From contig JAJZNE010000095.1 in the NCBI GenBank assembly GCA_021847995.1, positions 1 to 34,815 on the forward strand: a DNA stretch of 34,815 nucleotides. Direction: 5' to 3'. A program made the translations under genes and the position numbers. Source of the DNA: Pseudomonadota bacterium. Lineage in GTDB: Bacteria > Pseudomonadota > Alphaproteobacteria > Acetobacterales > Acetobacteraceae. Positions 9,033-16,484 of this stretch are shown in pieces. A model generated the notes under the pieces. It saw only the letters and a list, made by a program, of their open reading frames with translations, was not told where the DNA came from and ran no database searches. Position 1 is the first letter of the stretch. Each line of letters begins with the position of its first letter.

Positions 9033-9200
9033 GTGAGTACTCCCTTATGGGGCTGCCACGGTGTCGCAGATTTAGGGGCGCGGCAATAGCCGGCAATGGC
9101 GGCGATTGGCTCCACCGCGCCAATCCCCGGCCGAAGAACCTGCTGCATGCCTGCGCCGGGGCCGGGCGCCTGCATGGCTCAATCAGCCGGGAAATTCCGC

Positions 9201-9231
9201 TTGCCCCGTCCATTCGTTATCATTTATAACG
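9201..9231 (+). promoter_or_regulatory. Candidate promoter with overlapping inverted repeat, for a leaderless transcript
   Basis: TTGCCC (9201-9206) and TATAAC (9225-9230) are 18 bp apart and fit a sigma-70-type promoter. Transcription would begin near 9237-9238, the first base of the GTG that opens the next gene, so the mRNA may be leaderless. The -10 lies inside a perfect inverted repeat, CGTTAT-CATTT-ATAACG (9215-9231), a plausible operator. The surrounding 205-bp gap (9033-9237) also has a weak repeat GATTGG/CCAATC at 9104-9125 and nothing else I can name. Confidence 0.5.
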
Positions 9232-9237
9232 CACGAC

Positions 9238-9900
9238 GTGAACACGCCCCACCCCCGCCCCCCGGCCGAACGCTTCGCGACGCTCACGGAAAGCGTCGCC
9301 AAGGCCCTTGCCGCCGAGGGGCTGCGGCTGGGGCTGGTGGCGCCCTGGCTCGCCCTGGTGTGGTGCAAACTGCGCAGCACCGGCGCCCGCATCCTGCGCA
9401 TCGCCGCCGCCCTTGAGGCCGGCCCGCTGCGCCTCGCCCCACCCCGTCCCCTCCCGCCGCTGCCGCCCCCAACCGACGAAAAACCAGCCAACCCCCAACC
9501 CAGGCGAAAAGGAGTCCCGACAAGCTTCGGCTGGCTGCTCCGGCGGGTGACGGCGCTCAGCTTCGGCCGCTCCCAGCTCGAATATCTTCTCGCCGAACCG
9601 GACATGGCCGAACTGATCGCAGCCGCTCCGCCGATCGCCCACCATCTCCGCCCGATCTGCCGGATGCTCGGGGTCAAACCCCCGCCAGGCCTCTTTCCCC
9701 CGCGCCGCCCGCCGCGCCGGACCAGGCCGCCCGCGCCGCCGAAACCGGCGCCGGAGGCCACGAAAGAAAAACCGGCGGAGCCGGCCGGAAGGCCGGACGG
9801 CCCGTTTCCCGCCTTCATGCCCCGCAAGCGAAAGCGCCGGCGGCGGCCGTTCACTCTGTTCCCCCTCCCCGCCGGAACCGGGCCGCCCTGGAAGGGCTGA
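9238..9900 (+). CDS. Hypothetical Pro/Arg-rich protein
   Basis: I do not recognise this 220-residue protein. It begins with GTG and no Shine-Dalgarno sequence. Residues about 12-60 are helical and mildly hydrophobic (SVAKALAAEGLRLGLVAPWL, then LALVWCKL). A proline-rich linker follows, then a second helical block at about 98-145 (SFGWLLRRVTALSFGRSQLE, then ELIAAAPPIAHHLRPICRML). The last third is a low-complexity basic Pro/Arg/Lys region with RKRKRRRRPF. Codon use has the G/C third-position bias of its neighbours and the frame is open over the full length, so it is probably real. The basic tail could bind nucleic acid or membrane surfaces. It stands alone between unrelated units. Confidence 0.6.
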   Translation: MNTPHPRPPAERFATLTESVAKALAAEGLRLGLVAPWLALVWCKLRSTGARILRIAAALEAGPLRLAPPRPLPPLPPPTDEKPANPQPRRKGVPTSFGWLLRRVTALSFGRSQLEYLLAEPDMAELIAAAPPIAHHLRPICRMLGVKPPPGLFPPRRPPRRTRPPAPPKPAPEATKEKPAEPAGRPDGPFPAFMPRKRKRRRRPFTLFPLPAGTGPPWKG

Positions 9901-9906
9901 CTCGGG

Positions 9907-9976
9907 CTATCGCCAGGGGATGCCGGAGTCGGCGTTGTCAGCGATAGTTGACCGCCGGCCCGCATCGCTGCGATGC
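9907..9976. promoter_or_regulatory. Inverted repeats upstream of the first amidohydrolase
   Basis: Two repeats lie in the 114-bp gap before the gene at 10015. CTATCGC (9907-9913) pairs with GCGATAG (9941-9947). GCATCG-CTG-CGATGC (9962-9976) is a perfect 15-bp interrupted palindrome about 40 bp before the start codon. The second is well placed for an operator. The first could equally be the end structure of the preceding transcript. Confidence 0.35.
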
Positions 9977-10014
9977 TCGCCTCCTCTGGTCGGTGCCGGG
10001 AAGGAGCGGAGAGG

Positions 10015-11130
10015 ATGAACGTTGCCGTTCGGGATCTGCGCGCGCCCGCCGAGCCGGCGGCCTCGCGGCCGGCGCTTGCCGATTGCGACCTGCATCTGGG
10101 GCCGTCCGGCGTTGCGGGTCTCTATCCCTGGCTGTCCGCGCGCTGGCGGTCGCATATCGAGACCTACGGGGTCAGCCACCGTACCGGCATGCAGCATGGC
10201 CTGCCGTCCTTCCCCAAGGCGCAGCCGGCAGCGGCGCGCCGGGATGCGTGGCCGGAAGGTGGCGGGCTGCCGGGCAGCGATCTGGCCTTCACGCGGCGCC
10301 AGCATCTGGATCCCTACAACATCACGCTCGGCCTGGTGAACCCGCCGACGCCGAGCAACAGTTGCATGAACCCCGCGCTCGGCACTGCGCTGGCGCGGGC
10401 GATGAACGCATTCCAGGTCGAATGTCTGGTCACGCCCGAACCGCGGCTGCGCGCCTCCATCGTCGTCAACGACGAAAGCCCGGAGGATGCGGTCGCCGAG
10501 ATCGAGCACTGGGCCGGCAACCCTGCCTTCGCGCATGTCCTGCTGCTGAGCCGGACCGGGGCGCCGATGGGCAGTGCCCGCTATTTCCCGATTTTCGCGG
10601 CGGCGGTTCGCGCCGGGCTGCCGGTTGCCGTGCATGCCTTCGGCTTCGGCGGCAACCCGGACACATCGAGCGGCTGGGCCTCGTTCTACCTCGAAGACAT
10701 GATCGGCCATGCCCAGAGCTGCCAGGCGCAACTGACCAGCCTCGTGGTGGAGGGCGTGTTCGCGCGCCTGCCGGCGCTGCGGCTGGTGCTGATCGAGGGC
10801 GGGTTCGGCTGGGTGCCCGCGCTCGGCTGGCGGCTCGACAGGGCATGGCGGCGGCTGCGCAGCGAAACGCCGCATCTCGACCGGCTGCCGTCGGAGTATA
10901 TCCGCTCGCAGGTCTGGTTCACCACCCAGCCGATGGAGGAGCCGGAGCCGCGTGCGCACCTGCTCGACACGATCGCATGGATCGGCTGGGACCGGCTGCT
11001 GTTCGCGACCGATTATCCGCACTGGGATTCCGACGATCCGGCGCATGTCCTGCCGCTCAGGCTGGAGGAGTGGCAGCGCCGCGCGGTGCTGCACGACAAC
11101 GCCCACGCGCTCTACCGCCCCGGCGCCTGA
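10015..11130 (+). CDS. Amidohydrolase-2 family metal-dependent hydrolase (copy A)
   Basis: A 371-residue TIM-barrel hydrolase or decarboxylase of the amidohydrolase-related family (PF04909 type). Visible metal-site elements are D23-C-D25-L-H27 at the N-terminus, H207 in PVAVHAFGFGGN and D333 in FATDYPHWD. The region FARLPALRLVLIEGGFGWVP is typical of the family's later strands. The ATG at 10015 has the strong RBS AAGGAGCGGAGAGG; an upstream in-frame ATG at 9973 lacks one. Copies B and C are close paralogs 1.5-3 kb away. From 10815 to 11029 the DNA is nearly identical to copy C, although the rest has diverged. The gene converges on a solute-binding-protein gene, with 6 bp between the stops. 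Substrate is unknown; family members act on amides, lactones and aromatic or vinylogous carboxylates. Confidence 0.85.
   Translation: MNVAVRDLRAPAEPAASRPALADCDLHLGPSGVAGLYPWLSARWRSHIETYGVSHRTGMQHGLPSFPKAQPAAARRDAWPEGGGLPGSDLAFTRRQHLDPYNITLGLVNPPTPSNSCMNPALGTALARAMNAFQVECLVTPEPRLRASIVVNDESPEDAVAEIEHWAGNPAFAHVLLLSRTGAPMGSARYFPIFAAAVRAGLPVAVHAFGFGGNPDTSSGWASFYLEDMIGHAQSCQAQLTSLVVEGVFARLPALRLVLIEGGFGWVPALGWRLDRAWRRLRSETPHLDRLPSEYIRSQVWFTTQPMEEPEPRAHLLDTIAWIGWDRLLFATDYPHWDSDDPAHVLPLRLEEWQRRAVLHDNAHALYRPGA
10815..11029 (+). repeat. Near-identical tract shared with 14453-14667
   Basis: This 215-bp stretch inside amidohydrolase A matches amidohydrolase C with only three substitutions (10882, 10953, 10999) at a constant offset of 3638 bp. 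Immediately outside both ends the two genes differ at many positions. The sharp edges suggest gene conversion rather than uniform recent duplication. Confidence 0.85.
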
Positions 11131-11136
11131 ACCCGA

Positions 11137-12387
11137 TTAGCCGAACCGGTAGCCGCGCGCCACGAGATAGGCGCGCGTCTCCTGCGCGGCGGCGTCGAGC
11201 GCGGGCTTTACCGCCATCTCGCCGGTCACCGCCTGGACGATGCGCCGGGCGATGAACTCGCCGACGGCATAGAATTCCGGCAGTTGGGGAAACGCCGTGG
11301 CGCTGGCGAGGGAGGCGGCGGCGGCGCGGTAGTAGCGGATGCGGTCCTGCAATGCCGGATCGTTCAGCACCGAGCCGCGCGGCGGCACAGTCAGCGCGGC
11401 CGCTTCGCGCATGTTGGCCTCATTGGTCGCGGTGGCGGCAATGCGGAACAGCGTGTCGGGGTCGTGCCTGCTGAAGGCCGAGAGCGCATAGCCGTCGGTG
11501 CTGAAGCGGGCATGGCCGTCGGGTGGGGCGATCCAGTCGATCCTGCCGACGACGCGCGACTGTTTGGGATCGTCCATCGTGCCGGCGCGCGTCGCCCATT
11601 GCAGCCCCATCGTCGCCGTGTCCTGTGCCAGCGCGATCATGCATTCGTCGTTGGCGGCAGAGGCAAATCCGCGCTGCGCGGACCGCGTGACGCGGCGCAG
11701 CATCTCGATCGCCTGCACGCCGCGGTCGCCATTGAAGATGGGCTGCCAATCGGCATCGAACCAGCCGGGACCGATGGTCTGCATGTACCAGTGCGCCTCA
11801 TTGAGGCAGGCATCGACGGGACGGAGGCAACTGATCGTGCCGGCGCGCAGCGGCGAATTGAAGGCCTGCGCGAGGGCCGCGTATTCGGCGATGCTGCGCG
11901 GCGGCTGCCGGCCCTTGCCCGCCAACAGGTCTGCACGGTAGAAGAACATCATCACGTTGAGATCGGCGGGGATCAGGTAGAGTCGGCCGTTCCAGCTGAC
12001 CGATTTCCGCACCGCCTCGGGGAAATCGTCGAGGCGGAAGGTGTCGCGGTATTTCGCCCAGAGATCATCGAGCGGACGCAGCCAGCCGTTCTTGGCGAAG
12101 TTCAGGAAGGTCGATTCGTTGGCATAGACGATATCGAGCGTGTCGGCGTGGGAGGAGAGGGCGATCGTCTCCAGTTCCAGCGCCTTGTCGAACGGCATGA
12201 GCTGTGCCGACACGGTGACGCCGGGTACCGCCGACTTCATCCGTTCGGCCCAGAACTCCAGCGCCGGATAGCGATGGCTGATCAGCTGCACCGGCGCATC
12301 GGCGCGGGCCGTTGCGATCATCGGCGCCGCCAGCGCCGCACTCCCGGCAAGCATGGCGCGCCGGCCGAGTGGCCTTCTCCGTCGCAT
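11137..12387 (-). CDS. ABC transporter extracellular solute-binding protein (paralog 1)
   Basis: A 416-residue secreted binding protein of the carbohydrate ABC class. The N-terminus has a twin-arginine-like signal, RRPLGRRAMLAGSAALAAP, ending around ARADAPV. The mature protein starts VQLISHRYPALEFWAERMKS, and later has TLDIVYANESTFLNFAKNGW, NGRLYLIPADLNVMMFFYRA and DECMIALAQDTATMGLQWAT, the usual two-lobe binding-protein pattern. The ATG at 12387 has GGGAGGAACG upstream; a longer frame to 12429 lacks a signal-like start. It is clearly paralogous to the protein at 15202-16455, with the same SHRYPALEF and WAK segments. It points away from the transporter permeases and shares a 201-bp divergent promoter with amidohydrolase B, so it may be a second specificity subunit for the same permease. 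Confidence 0.87.
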   Translation of the reverse strand: MRRRRPLGRRAMLAGSAALAAPMIATARADAPVQLISHRYPALEFWAERMKSAVPGVTVSAQLMPFDKALELETIALSSHADTLDIVYANESTFLNFAKNGWLRPLDDLWAKYRDTFRLDDFPEAVRKSVSWNGRLYLIPADLNVMMFFYRADLLAGKGRQPPRSIAEYAALAQAFNSPLRAGTISCLRPVDACLNEAHWYMQTIGPGWFDADWQPIFNGDRGVQAIEMLRRVTRSAQRGFASAANDECMIALAQDTATMGLQWATRAGTMDDPKQSRVVGRIDWIAPPDGHARFSTDGYALSAFSRHDPDTLFRIAATATNEANMREAAALTVPPRGSVLNDPALQDRIRYYRAAAASLASATAFPQLPEFYAVGEFIARRIVQAVTGEMAVKPALDAAAQETRAYLVARGYRFG

Positions 12388-12455
12388 GGGCTTCGTTCCT
12401 CCCTGGCACGTGGCCGCCTCCCGATCCAAGCAGGTTTCGCCGGGCGGGCCAACAC

Positions 12456-12468
12456 ACCGATGATCGGT
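12456..12468. promoter_or_regulatory. Candidate operator palindrome in divergent promoter
   Basis: ACCGAT-G-ATCGGT is a perfect 13-bp interrupted palindrome. It lies 69 bp from the start of solute-binding protein 1 (minus strand) and about 120 bp from the start of amidohydrolase B (plus strand). One regulator bound here could control both arms of the cluster. No regulator gene lies next to the cluster. Confidence 0.45.
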
Positions 12469-12588
12469 TTTGCCGTGGGGAGCGTCCGCATCGGCGGCTT
12501 GCCTGAGCGCCTATCGTTGGCCTTTCTGCGGATCTCTGCTAAGCTCGCCCCCAACATCCGGCCCCGCCGGAAAAGGGGGAGGACTGAC

Positions 12589-13659
12589 GTGCCATCGTGC
12601 CTTGCCGGCGCCATCGACTGCGACATCCATCCCGCCGTGCCCGGGATCGCGGCGCTGCTGCCGTATCTGGAGGAACATTGGCGCGAACAGGTGGTGACGC
12701 GCGGGGTCGATGACCTCGCCTCGATCTCCTATCCGGCCAATGCGCCGCTGACCTGTCGGCCGGACTGGCGGCCGGAACGCGGCAAGCCGGGCAGCGACCT
12801 CGATCGCGTGCGGCGTGAGGCGCTCGACGGGTTCGGCAGCAGCCTTGCCATCGCCAACTGCCTCTATGGCGTGCAGTTGCTGTTCAGCGAGGATCTGGCG
12901 GCGGCGTTCGCGCGTGCGGTGAATGACTGGATGGCGCGCGAATGGCTCGACCGCGAACCGCGCCTGCGCGCCTCCATCGTCGTGCCGATCCAGAATACCG
13001 AGATGGCGGTGGAGGAAATCGAGCGCTGCGCGCCCGACCGGCGCTTCGTGCAGGTGCTGCTGCTGGTGATGGGCGACCGGCCGCTCGGCAAGCGGCAATA
13101 CTGGCCGATCTATGCCGCGGCCGAGCGCCATGGCCTGCCGATCGGCATTCATGCTGGCTCCGCCTATCACAATCCGCCGACGCCGGTCGGCTGGCCGTCC
13201 TACTACACCGAAGACTATGTGGCGCAGGCGCAGGCGTTCCAGACGCAACTGACCAGCCTAGTGTGCGAGGGTGTGTTTACGCGCTTTCCGGCGCTGAAGG
13301 TGGTGCTGCTCGAATCCGGGTTCACCTGGCTGCCGGCGCATCTGTGGCGGCTGACCAAGTTCTGGCGTGGGCTGCGTATCGAGGTTCCGTGGGTTGATCG
13401 CGCACCGTCCGACATCGTGCGCGAGAACGTGCGCCTGACCTTGCAGCCGGTCGATGCCCCGCCCGACCGCGACACGCTGCTGCGCATTCTCGATCACATG
13501 CAGTCCGATGAGCTACTGCTGTTCTCGACCGATTATCCGCACTGGCAGTTCGACGGCGATGCCGCACTGCCGGAAGGGCTGCCGGAAAGCCTGGTCCGCC
13601 GCATTCTCATCGACAATCCGCGCGCAACCTACGCCCGCCTGACGGAGGACGCCGCATGA
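12589..13659 (+). CDS. Amidohydrolase-2 family metal-dependent hydrolase (copy B)
   Basis: A 356-residue paralog of copies A and C. Metal-site elements are D10-C-D12-I-H14-P, H188 in PIGIHAGSAYHN and D315 in FSTDYPHWQFD. It lacks the roughly 13-residue N-terminal extension of A and C and is the most divergent of the three. I chose the GTG at 12589 because GGGGGAGG lies 6 bases upstream and translation from there begins just before the conserved DCDIHP; longer frames run through the promoter region. The stop overlaps the start of copy C by 4 bp (ATGA), so B and C are translationally coupled and may act together as a hetero-oligomer or as successive enzymes. Substrate is unknown. Confidence 0.86.
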   Translation: MPSCLAGAIDCDIHPAVPGIAALLPYLEEHWREQVVTRGVDDLASISYPANAPLTCRPDWRPERGKPGSDLDRVRREALDGFGSSLAIANCLYGVQLLFSEDLAAAFARAVNDWMAREWLDREPRLRASIVVPIQNTEMAVEEIERCAPDRRFVQVLLLVMGDRPLGKRQYWPIYAAAERHGLPIGIHAGSAYHNPPTPVGWPSYYTEDYVAQAQAFQTQLTSLVCEGVFTRFPALKVVLLESGFTWLPAHLWRLTKFWRGLRIEVPWVDRAPSDIVRENVRLTLQPVDAPPDRDTLLRILDHMQSDELLLFSTDYPHWQFDGDAALPEGLPESLVRRILIDNPRATYARLTEDAA

Positions 13660-14765
13660 CCCACCAGATCCGTCCCGCTTCGGCTCCGGCGCAGCCCGCC
13701 GCCAGCCGCCTCGCCATCGCCGATTGCGATATCCATCCGGCACGGCGCAGCGATGCCGAGTTCGATCCCTGGCTGGCGCCGGCATGGCGGGAGCATCTGC
13801 AAACCTACGGCGCCCGCTACCGCCAGGGCTGGCAGACCGGCCCGGCTTTTCCCAAGGCACAGCCCAATGCCTCCCGCCGTGACGCCTGGCCGCCGGACGG
13901 CGGGCGGCCGGGCAGTTCGCTCGGTTTCATGCAGGAACAGCATCTCGATCCCAACCGGGTTGCGCTCGGCATCCTCAATCCGCTCGGCACCGGGCAGGGG
14001 TTGCAGAACGTGGCGCTGTCGGCGGCGCTGTGTCACGCGACGAACGAGTGGCAGATCGCCAACTGGACCAGCCGGGATGCGCGCCTGCGTGCCTCCGTCG
14101 TCGTGCCGTATGAGGATGCCGCCACCTCGGCCGCCGAGATCGCGCGCCGGGCCGGCCATCCGGCCTTCGCGCAGGTGCTGCTGCTGAGCCGTACCGCGGC
14201 CCCCCTCGGCAGCCGTCGGTACTGGCCGATCTATCAGGCGGCCGCCGAGGCCGGGCTGCCGGTCGCGATCCATGCCTTCGGCTACGGCGGCAACCCGATC
14301 AGTGGCGCAGGATGGCCGAGTTTCTATATCGAGGAAATGACGAGCCATGCGCAAACATGTCAGGCCGGCCTGGTCAGCCTGATCGTCGAAGGCGTGCTGG
14401 CGCGCCTGCCGCGGCTGCGCATCGTCATCGTGGAAGGAGGGTTTGCCTGGGCGCCCGCGCTCGGCTGGCGGCTCGACAGGGCATGGCGGCGGCTGCGCAG
14501 CGAAACGCCGCATCTCGACAGGCTGCCGTCGGAGTATATCCGCTCGCAGGTCTGGTTCACCACCCAGCCGATGGAGGAGCCGGAGCCGCGCGCGCACCTG
14601 CTCGACACGATCGCATGGATCGGCTGGGACCGGCTGTTGTTCGCGACCGATTATCCGCACTGGGATTACGACGACCCGGCGCAGGCATTTCCGCTGCCGG
14701 CGACGGCTTCGCAGCTGCGCGGTCTGTTCCTTGACAATGCCCGCGCCGTCTATGGACACGCCTGA
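13656..14765 (+). CDS. Amidohydrolase-2 family metal-dependent hydrolase (copy C)
   Basis: A 369-residue enzyme, closest to copy A in length and sequence. D23-C-D25-I-H27-P, H206 in PVAIHAFGYGGN and D332 in FATDYPHWDYD form the predicted metal site. The start overlaps the end of copy B, and the stop is followed at once by the ATG of the Rieske protein, so it sits in the middle of a tight operon. Its C-terminal third carries the near-identical tract shared with copy A. The two differ mainly before residue 266 and after 338, which may be where substrate differences arise. Family members include hydrolases and non-oxidative decarboxylases, and I cannot choose between them. Confidence 0.87.
   Translation: MTHQIRPASAPAQPAASRLAIADCDIHPARRSDAEFDPWLAPAWREHLQTYGARYRQGWQTGPAFPKAQPNASRRDAWPPDGGRPGSSLGFMQEQHLDPNRVALGILNPLGTGQGLQNVALSAALCHATNEWQIANWTSRDARLRASVVVPYEDAATSAAEIARRAGHPAFAQVLLLSRTAAPLGSRRYWPIYQAAAEAGLPVAIHAFGYGGNPISGAGWPSFYIEEMTSHAQTCQAGLVSLIVEGVLARLPRLRIVIVEGGFAWAPALGWRLDRAWRRLRSETPHLDRLPSEYIRSQVWFTTQPMEEPEPRAHLLDTIAWIGWDRLLFATDYPHWDYDDPAQAFPLPATASQLRGLFLDNARAVYGHA
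14453..14667 (+). repeat. Near-identical tract shared with 10815-11029
   Basis: This is the partner copy inside amidohydrolase C. It differs from the A copy only at 14520, 14591 and 14637. The tract covers the barrel segments before and including the TDYPHW metal-binding motif. Confidence 0.85.
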
Positions 14766-15179
14766 ATGAGCCGTCATGTCGTGGCAGCGGCTGCCGAGAT
14801 CCCGCCGGGCGGGCGCAAGCTGGTGACCGTGCGCGGCCGGCCGGTTGCGATCTTCAATATCGGCGGCGAGTTCTTCGGCCTGTTCAACCGCTGCCCGCAC
14901 CAGGGCGGCAGCCTGTGCCACGGGCGGCTGACCGGGTTGCTGCAATCGCACGAACCGGGCAAATTCACCTATGCCCGCCAGGGCGAGATTCTGCGCTGCC
15001 CATGGCACGGCTGGGAATTCGACATCCGCACCGGCCAGTCCTACTGCGAACCCGAGCGCATCCGCACCCGCGCCTATCCGGTCGCGGTGGCGTCCGGACA
15101 GACGGTGGTTGAAGGCCCCTATGTTGCCGAGACGGTGCCGGTGTCGGTCGAGCAGGACTACGTCGTCGTCGAGATGTGA
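14766..15179 (+). CDS. Rieske 2Fe-2S ferredoxin-like protein
   Basis: A 137-residue soluble Rieske protein. The cluster ligands are C43 and H45 in NRCPHQGGSLCHG and C78 and H81 in LRCPWHGWEFDIRTG. The spacing between the two motifs is longer than in minimal Rieske ferredoxins because of an insertion (LLQSHEPGKFTYARQGE). No catalytic domain of a ring-hydroxylating oxygenase follows, and no membrane anchor is present, so it is an electron carrier or redox-sensing partner, not an oxygenase. It starts directly after the stop of amidohydrolase C and is followed 22 bp later by a solute-binding-protein gene. No reductase or oxygenase lies nearby, so its redox partner must be elsewhere, or it serves the amidohydrolases in a way not yet described. 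Confidence 0.9.
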   Translation: MSRHVVAAAAEIPPGGRKLVTVRGRPVAIFNIGGEFFGLFNRCPHQGGSLCHGRLTGLLQSHEPGKFTYARQGEILRCPWHGWEFDIRTGQSYCEPERIRTRAYPVAVASGQTVVEGPYVAETVPVSVEQDYVVVEM

Positions 15180-15201
15180 CAGCAGGGGAGCGCAGCGCGC
15201 C

Positions 15202-16455
15202 GTGATCGGACGACCCTTCGGCCGCCGACCTCTGCTCGGCGCCGCGACGGCGGCGACGCTGATGACGCCGGCGCTCACGCGCGCGATCCGCGCCGAGGAG
15301 CCGGTCCAGCTGCTCAGCCATCGCTATCCGGCGCTGGAGTTCTACGCGCGGAAGCTCACGACGGCGCTGCCCGGCGTTGCCGTCGATGCCCGTCTGATGC
15401 CGTCCGGGGAGGCAGCGCAGATGGCACGCCTCGCCCTGTCGTCGGGTGCCACGACGCCCGATCTGCTGTGGGTGAACAGCACCACCGTGACGAGCTTCGC
15501 CAAGAGTGGCTGGCTTGAGCCGCTCGATGAAATGTGGGCGAAACATCGGGAGGAATTCGCTCTCGACGACATCAACCCAGCCTCCCTGCGCGGCTGTTCC
15601 TGGCAGGGTCGGCTGTACGCGCTGCCGATCACCACCAACGTGCTGCTTTATGCCTACCGGGCCGATCTGTTCGAGGCGCGGCAGATTGCCCCGCCGGCGA
15701 CCTGGGAGGCGGCGGTGGCGGCAGCGCAGGTGCTGAACACACCGCGGCGCAGCGGTACCACGATCAGCCTGAAATGGGACATGCCGCCCTATGAGCTGCA
15801 GAGCGTGCTGAACACGGTGGGTGACGGCTGGTTCGACGAGGCCTGGCATCCGCGCTTTGCCGATGCACGCGATACGGCGGCGATTGCTCTCTACCGGCGC
15901 CTCGCCCGTTTCGCCGTGCCGGGCTATACATCGCAGAGCAACGACGAGAACACGGTGAATTTCGCACAGGACCTTGCCGCCTGCGGCCAGCAATGGGCGA
16001 CCCGGTGCGCGGCGATGGACAACCCGGGCACATCGCGTGTGGCCGGCCGGATCCAATGGACCGTGCCGCCCGGTGGCAGGCAGGCGATGACCACCGACGC
16101 CTATGCCATCAACCGTCGCACGGCGCGTGACAGGGACATGCTGTTCCGTCTCGCCGCCGCCGCGCTTGCCGAGCAGAACCAGCGCGAAGCCGCAGCCCTG
16201 TGCGTGCCGCCGCGCCGGGCGGTGCTGCACGACCCCGCGGTGCAGGCCCGCCTGCGCTGGTATCCCGCCGTCGCACGCGCGCTCGATGCCGCCGAGCCGC
16301 TGCCGGCGCTGCCCGAATTCAACGAGGTGGCCGAGCTGGCCACCAAGCGCATGGTGCAGGCGATCGTCGGCCAGATGCCGGTCGCGGATGCGATGGCCAC
16401 CGCCGCGCGCGAGGTGACGGACCTGCTGGCGCAACGCGGCTACTACAAGACCTGA
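15202..16455 (+). CDS. ABC transporter extracellular solute-binding protein (paralog 2)
   Basis: A 417-residue secreted binding protein that begins with a Tat-like signal (MIGRPFGRRPLLGAATAATL) and continues EEPVQLLSHRYPALEFYARK. It shares segments with paralog 1 throughout: FAKSGWLEPLDEMWAKHR, QGRLYALPITTNVLLYAYRA, NDENTVNFAQDLAACGQQWA and the C-terminal LLAQRGYYKT. I chose the GTG at 15202 because it gives a complete signal peptide. AGGGGAG lies 12 bases upstream, a little far. The frame stays open back into the Rieske gene, but that part is a shadow. It is followed directly by two permease genes, so it is the primary binding protein of this importer. Confidence 0.87.
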   Translation: MIGRPFGRRPLLGAATAATLMTPALTRAIRAEEPVQLLSHRYPALEFYARKLTTALPGVAVDARLMPSGEAAQMARLALSSGATTPDLLWVNSTTVTSFAKSGWLEPLDEMWAKHREEFALDDINPASLRGCSWQGRLYALPITTNVLLYAYRADLFEARQIAPPATWEAAVAAAQVLNTPRRSGTTISLKWDMPPYELQSVLNTVGDGWFDEAWHPRFADARDTAAIALYRRLARFAVPGYTSQSNDENTVNFAQDLAACGQQWATRCAAMDNPGTSRVAGRIQWTVPPGGRQAMTTDAYAINRRTARDRDMLFRLAAAALAEQNQREAAALCVPPRRAVLHDPAVQARLRWYPAVARALDAAEPLPALPEFNEVAELATKRMVQAIVGQMPVADAMATAAREVTDLLAQRGYYKT

Positions 16456-16484
16456 CCGTCACGGCGCGCGAGGACCTTTACGGA

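Noticed and set aside
9104..9125. GATTGG/CCAATC inverted repeat upstream of the permease gene
   Set aside because: Six-base arms with a 10-base spacer are expected by chance at this length; it is noted only in passing.
11284..12588. Long plus-strand extension before amidohydrolase B
   Set aside because: It lies opposite solute-binding protein 1, and the RBS-supported GTG is at 12589.
14766..15179. Rieske gene as part of a ring-hydroxylating oxygenase
   Set aside because: Only the cluster domain is present; there is no catalytic iron domain or beta subunit nearby.
14971..15201. Upstream extension of the second solute-binding-protein frame
   Set aside because: It runs inside the Rieske gene, and the Tat-like signal peptide starts at 15202.
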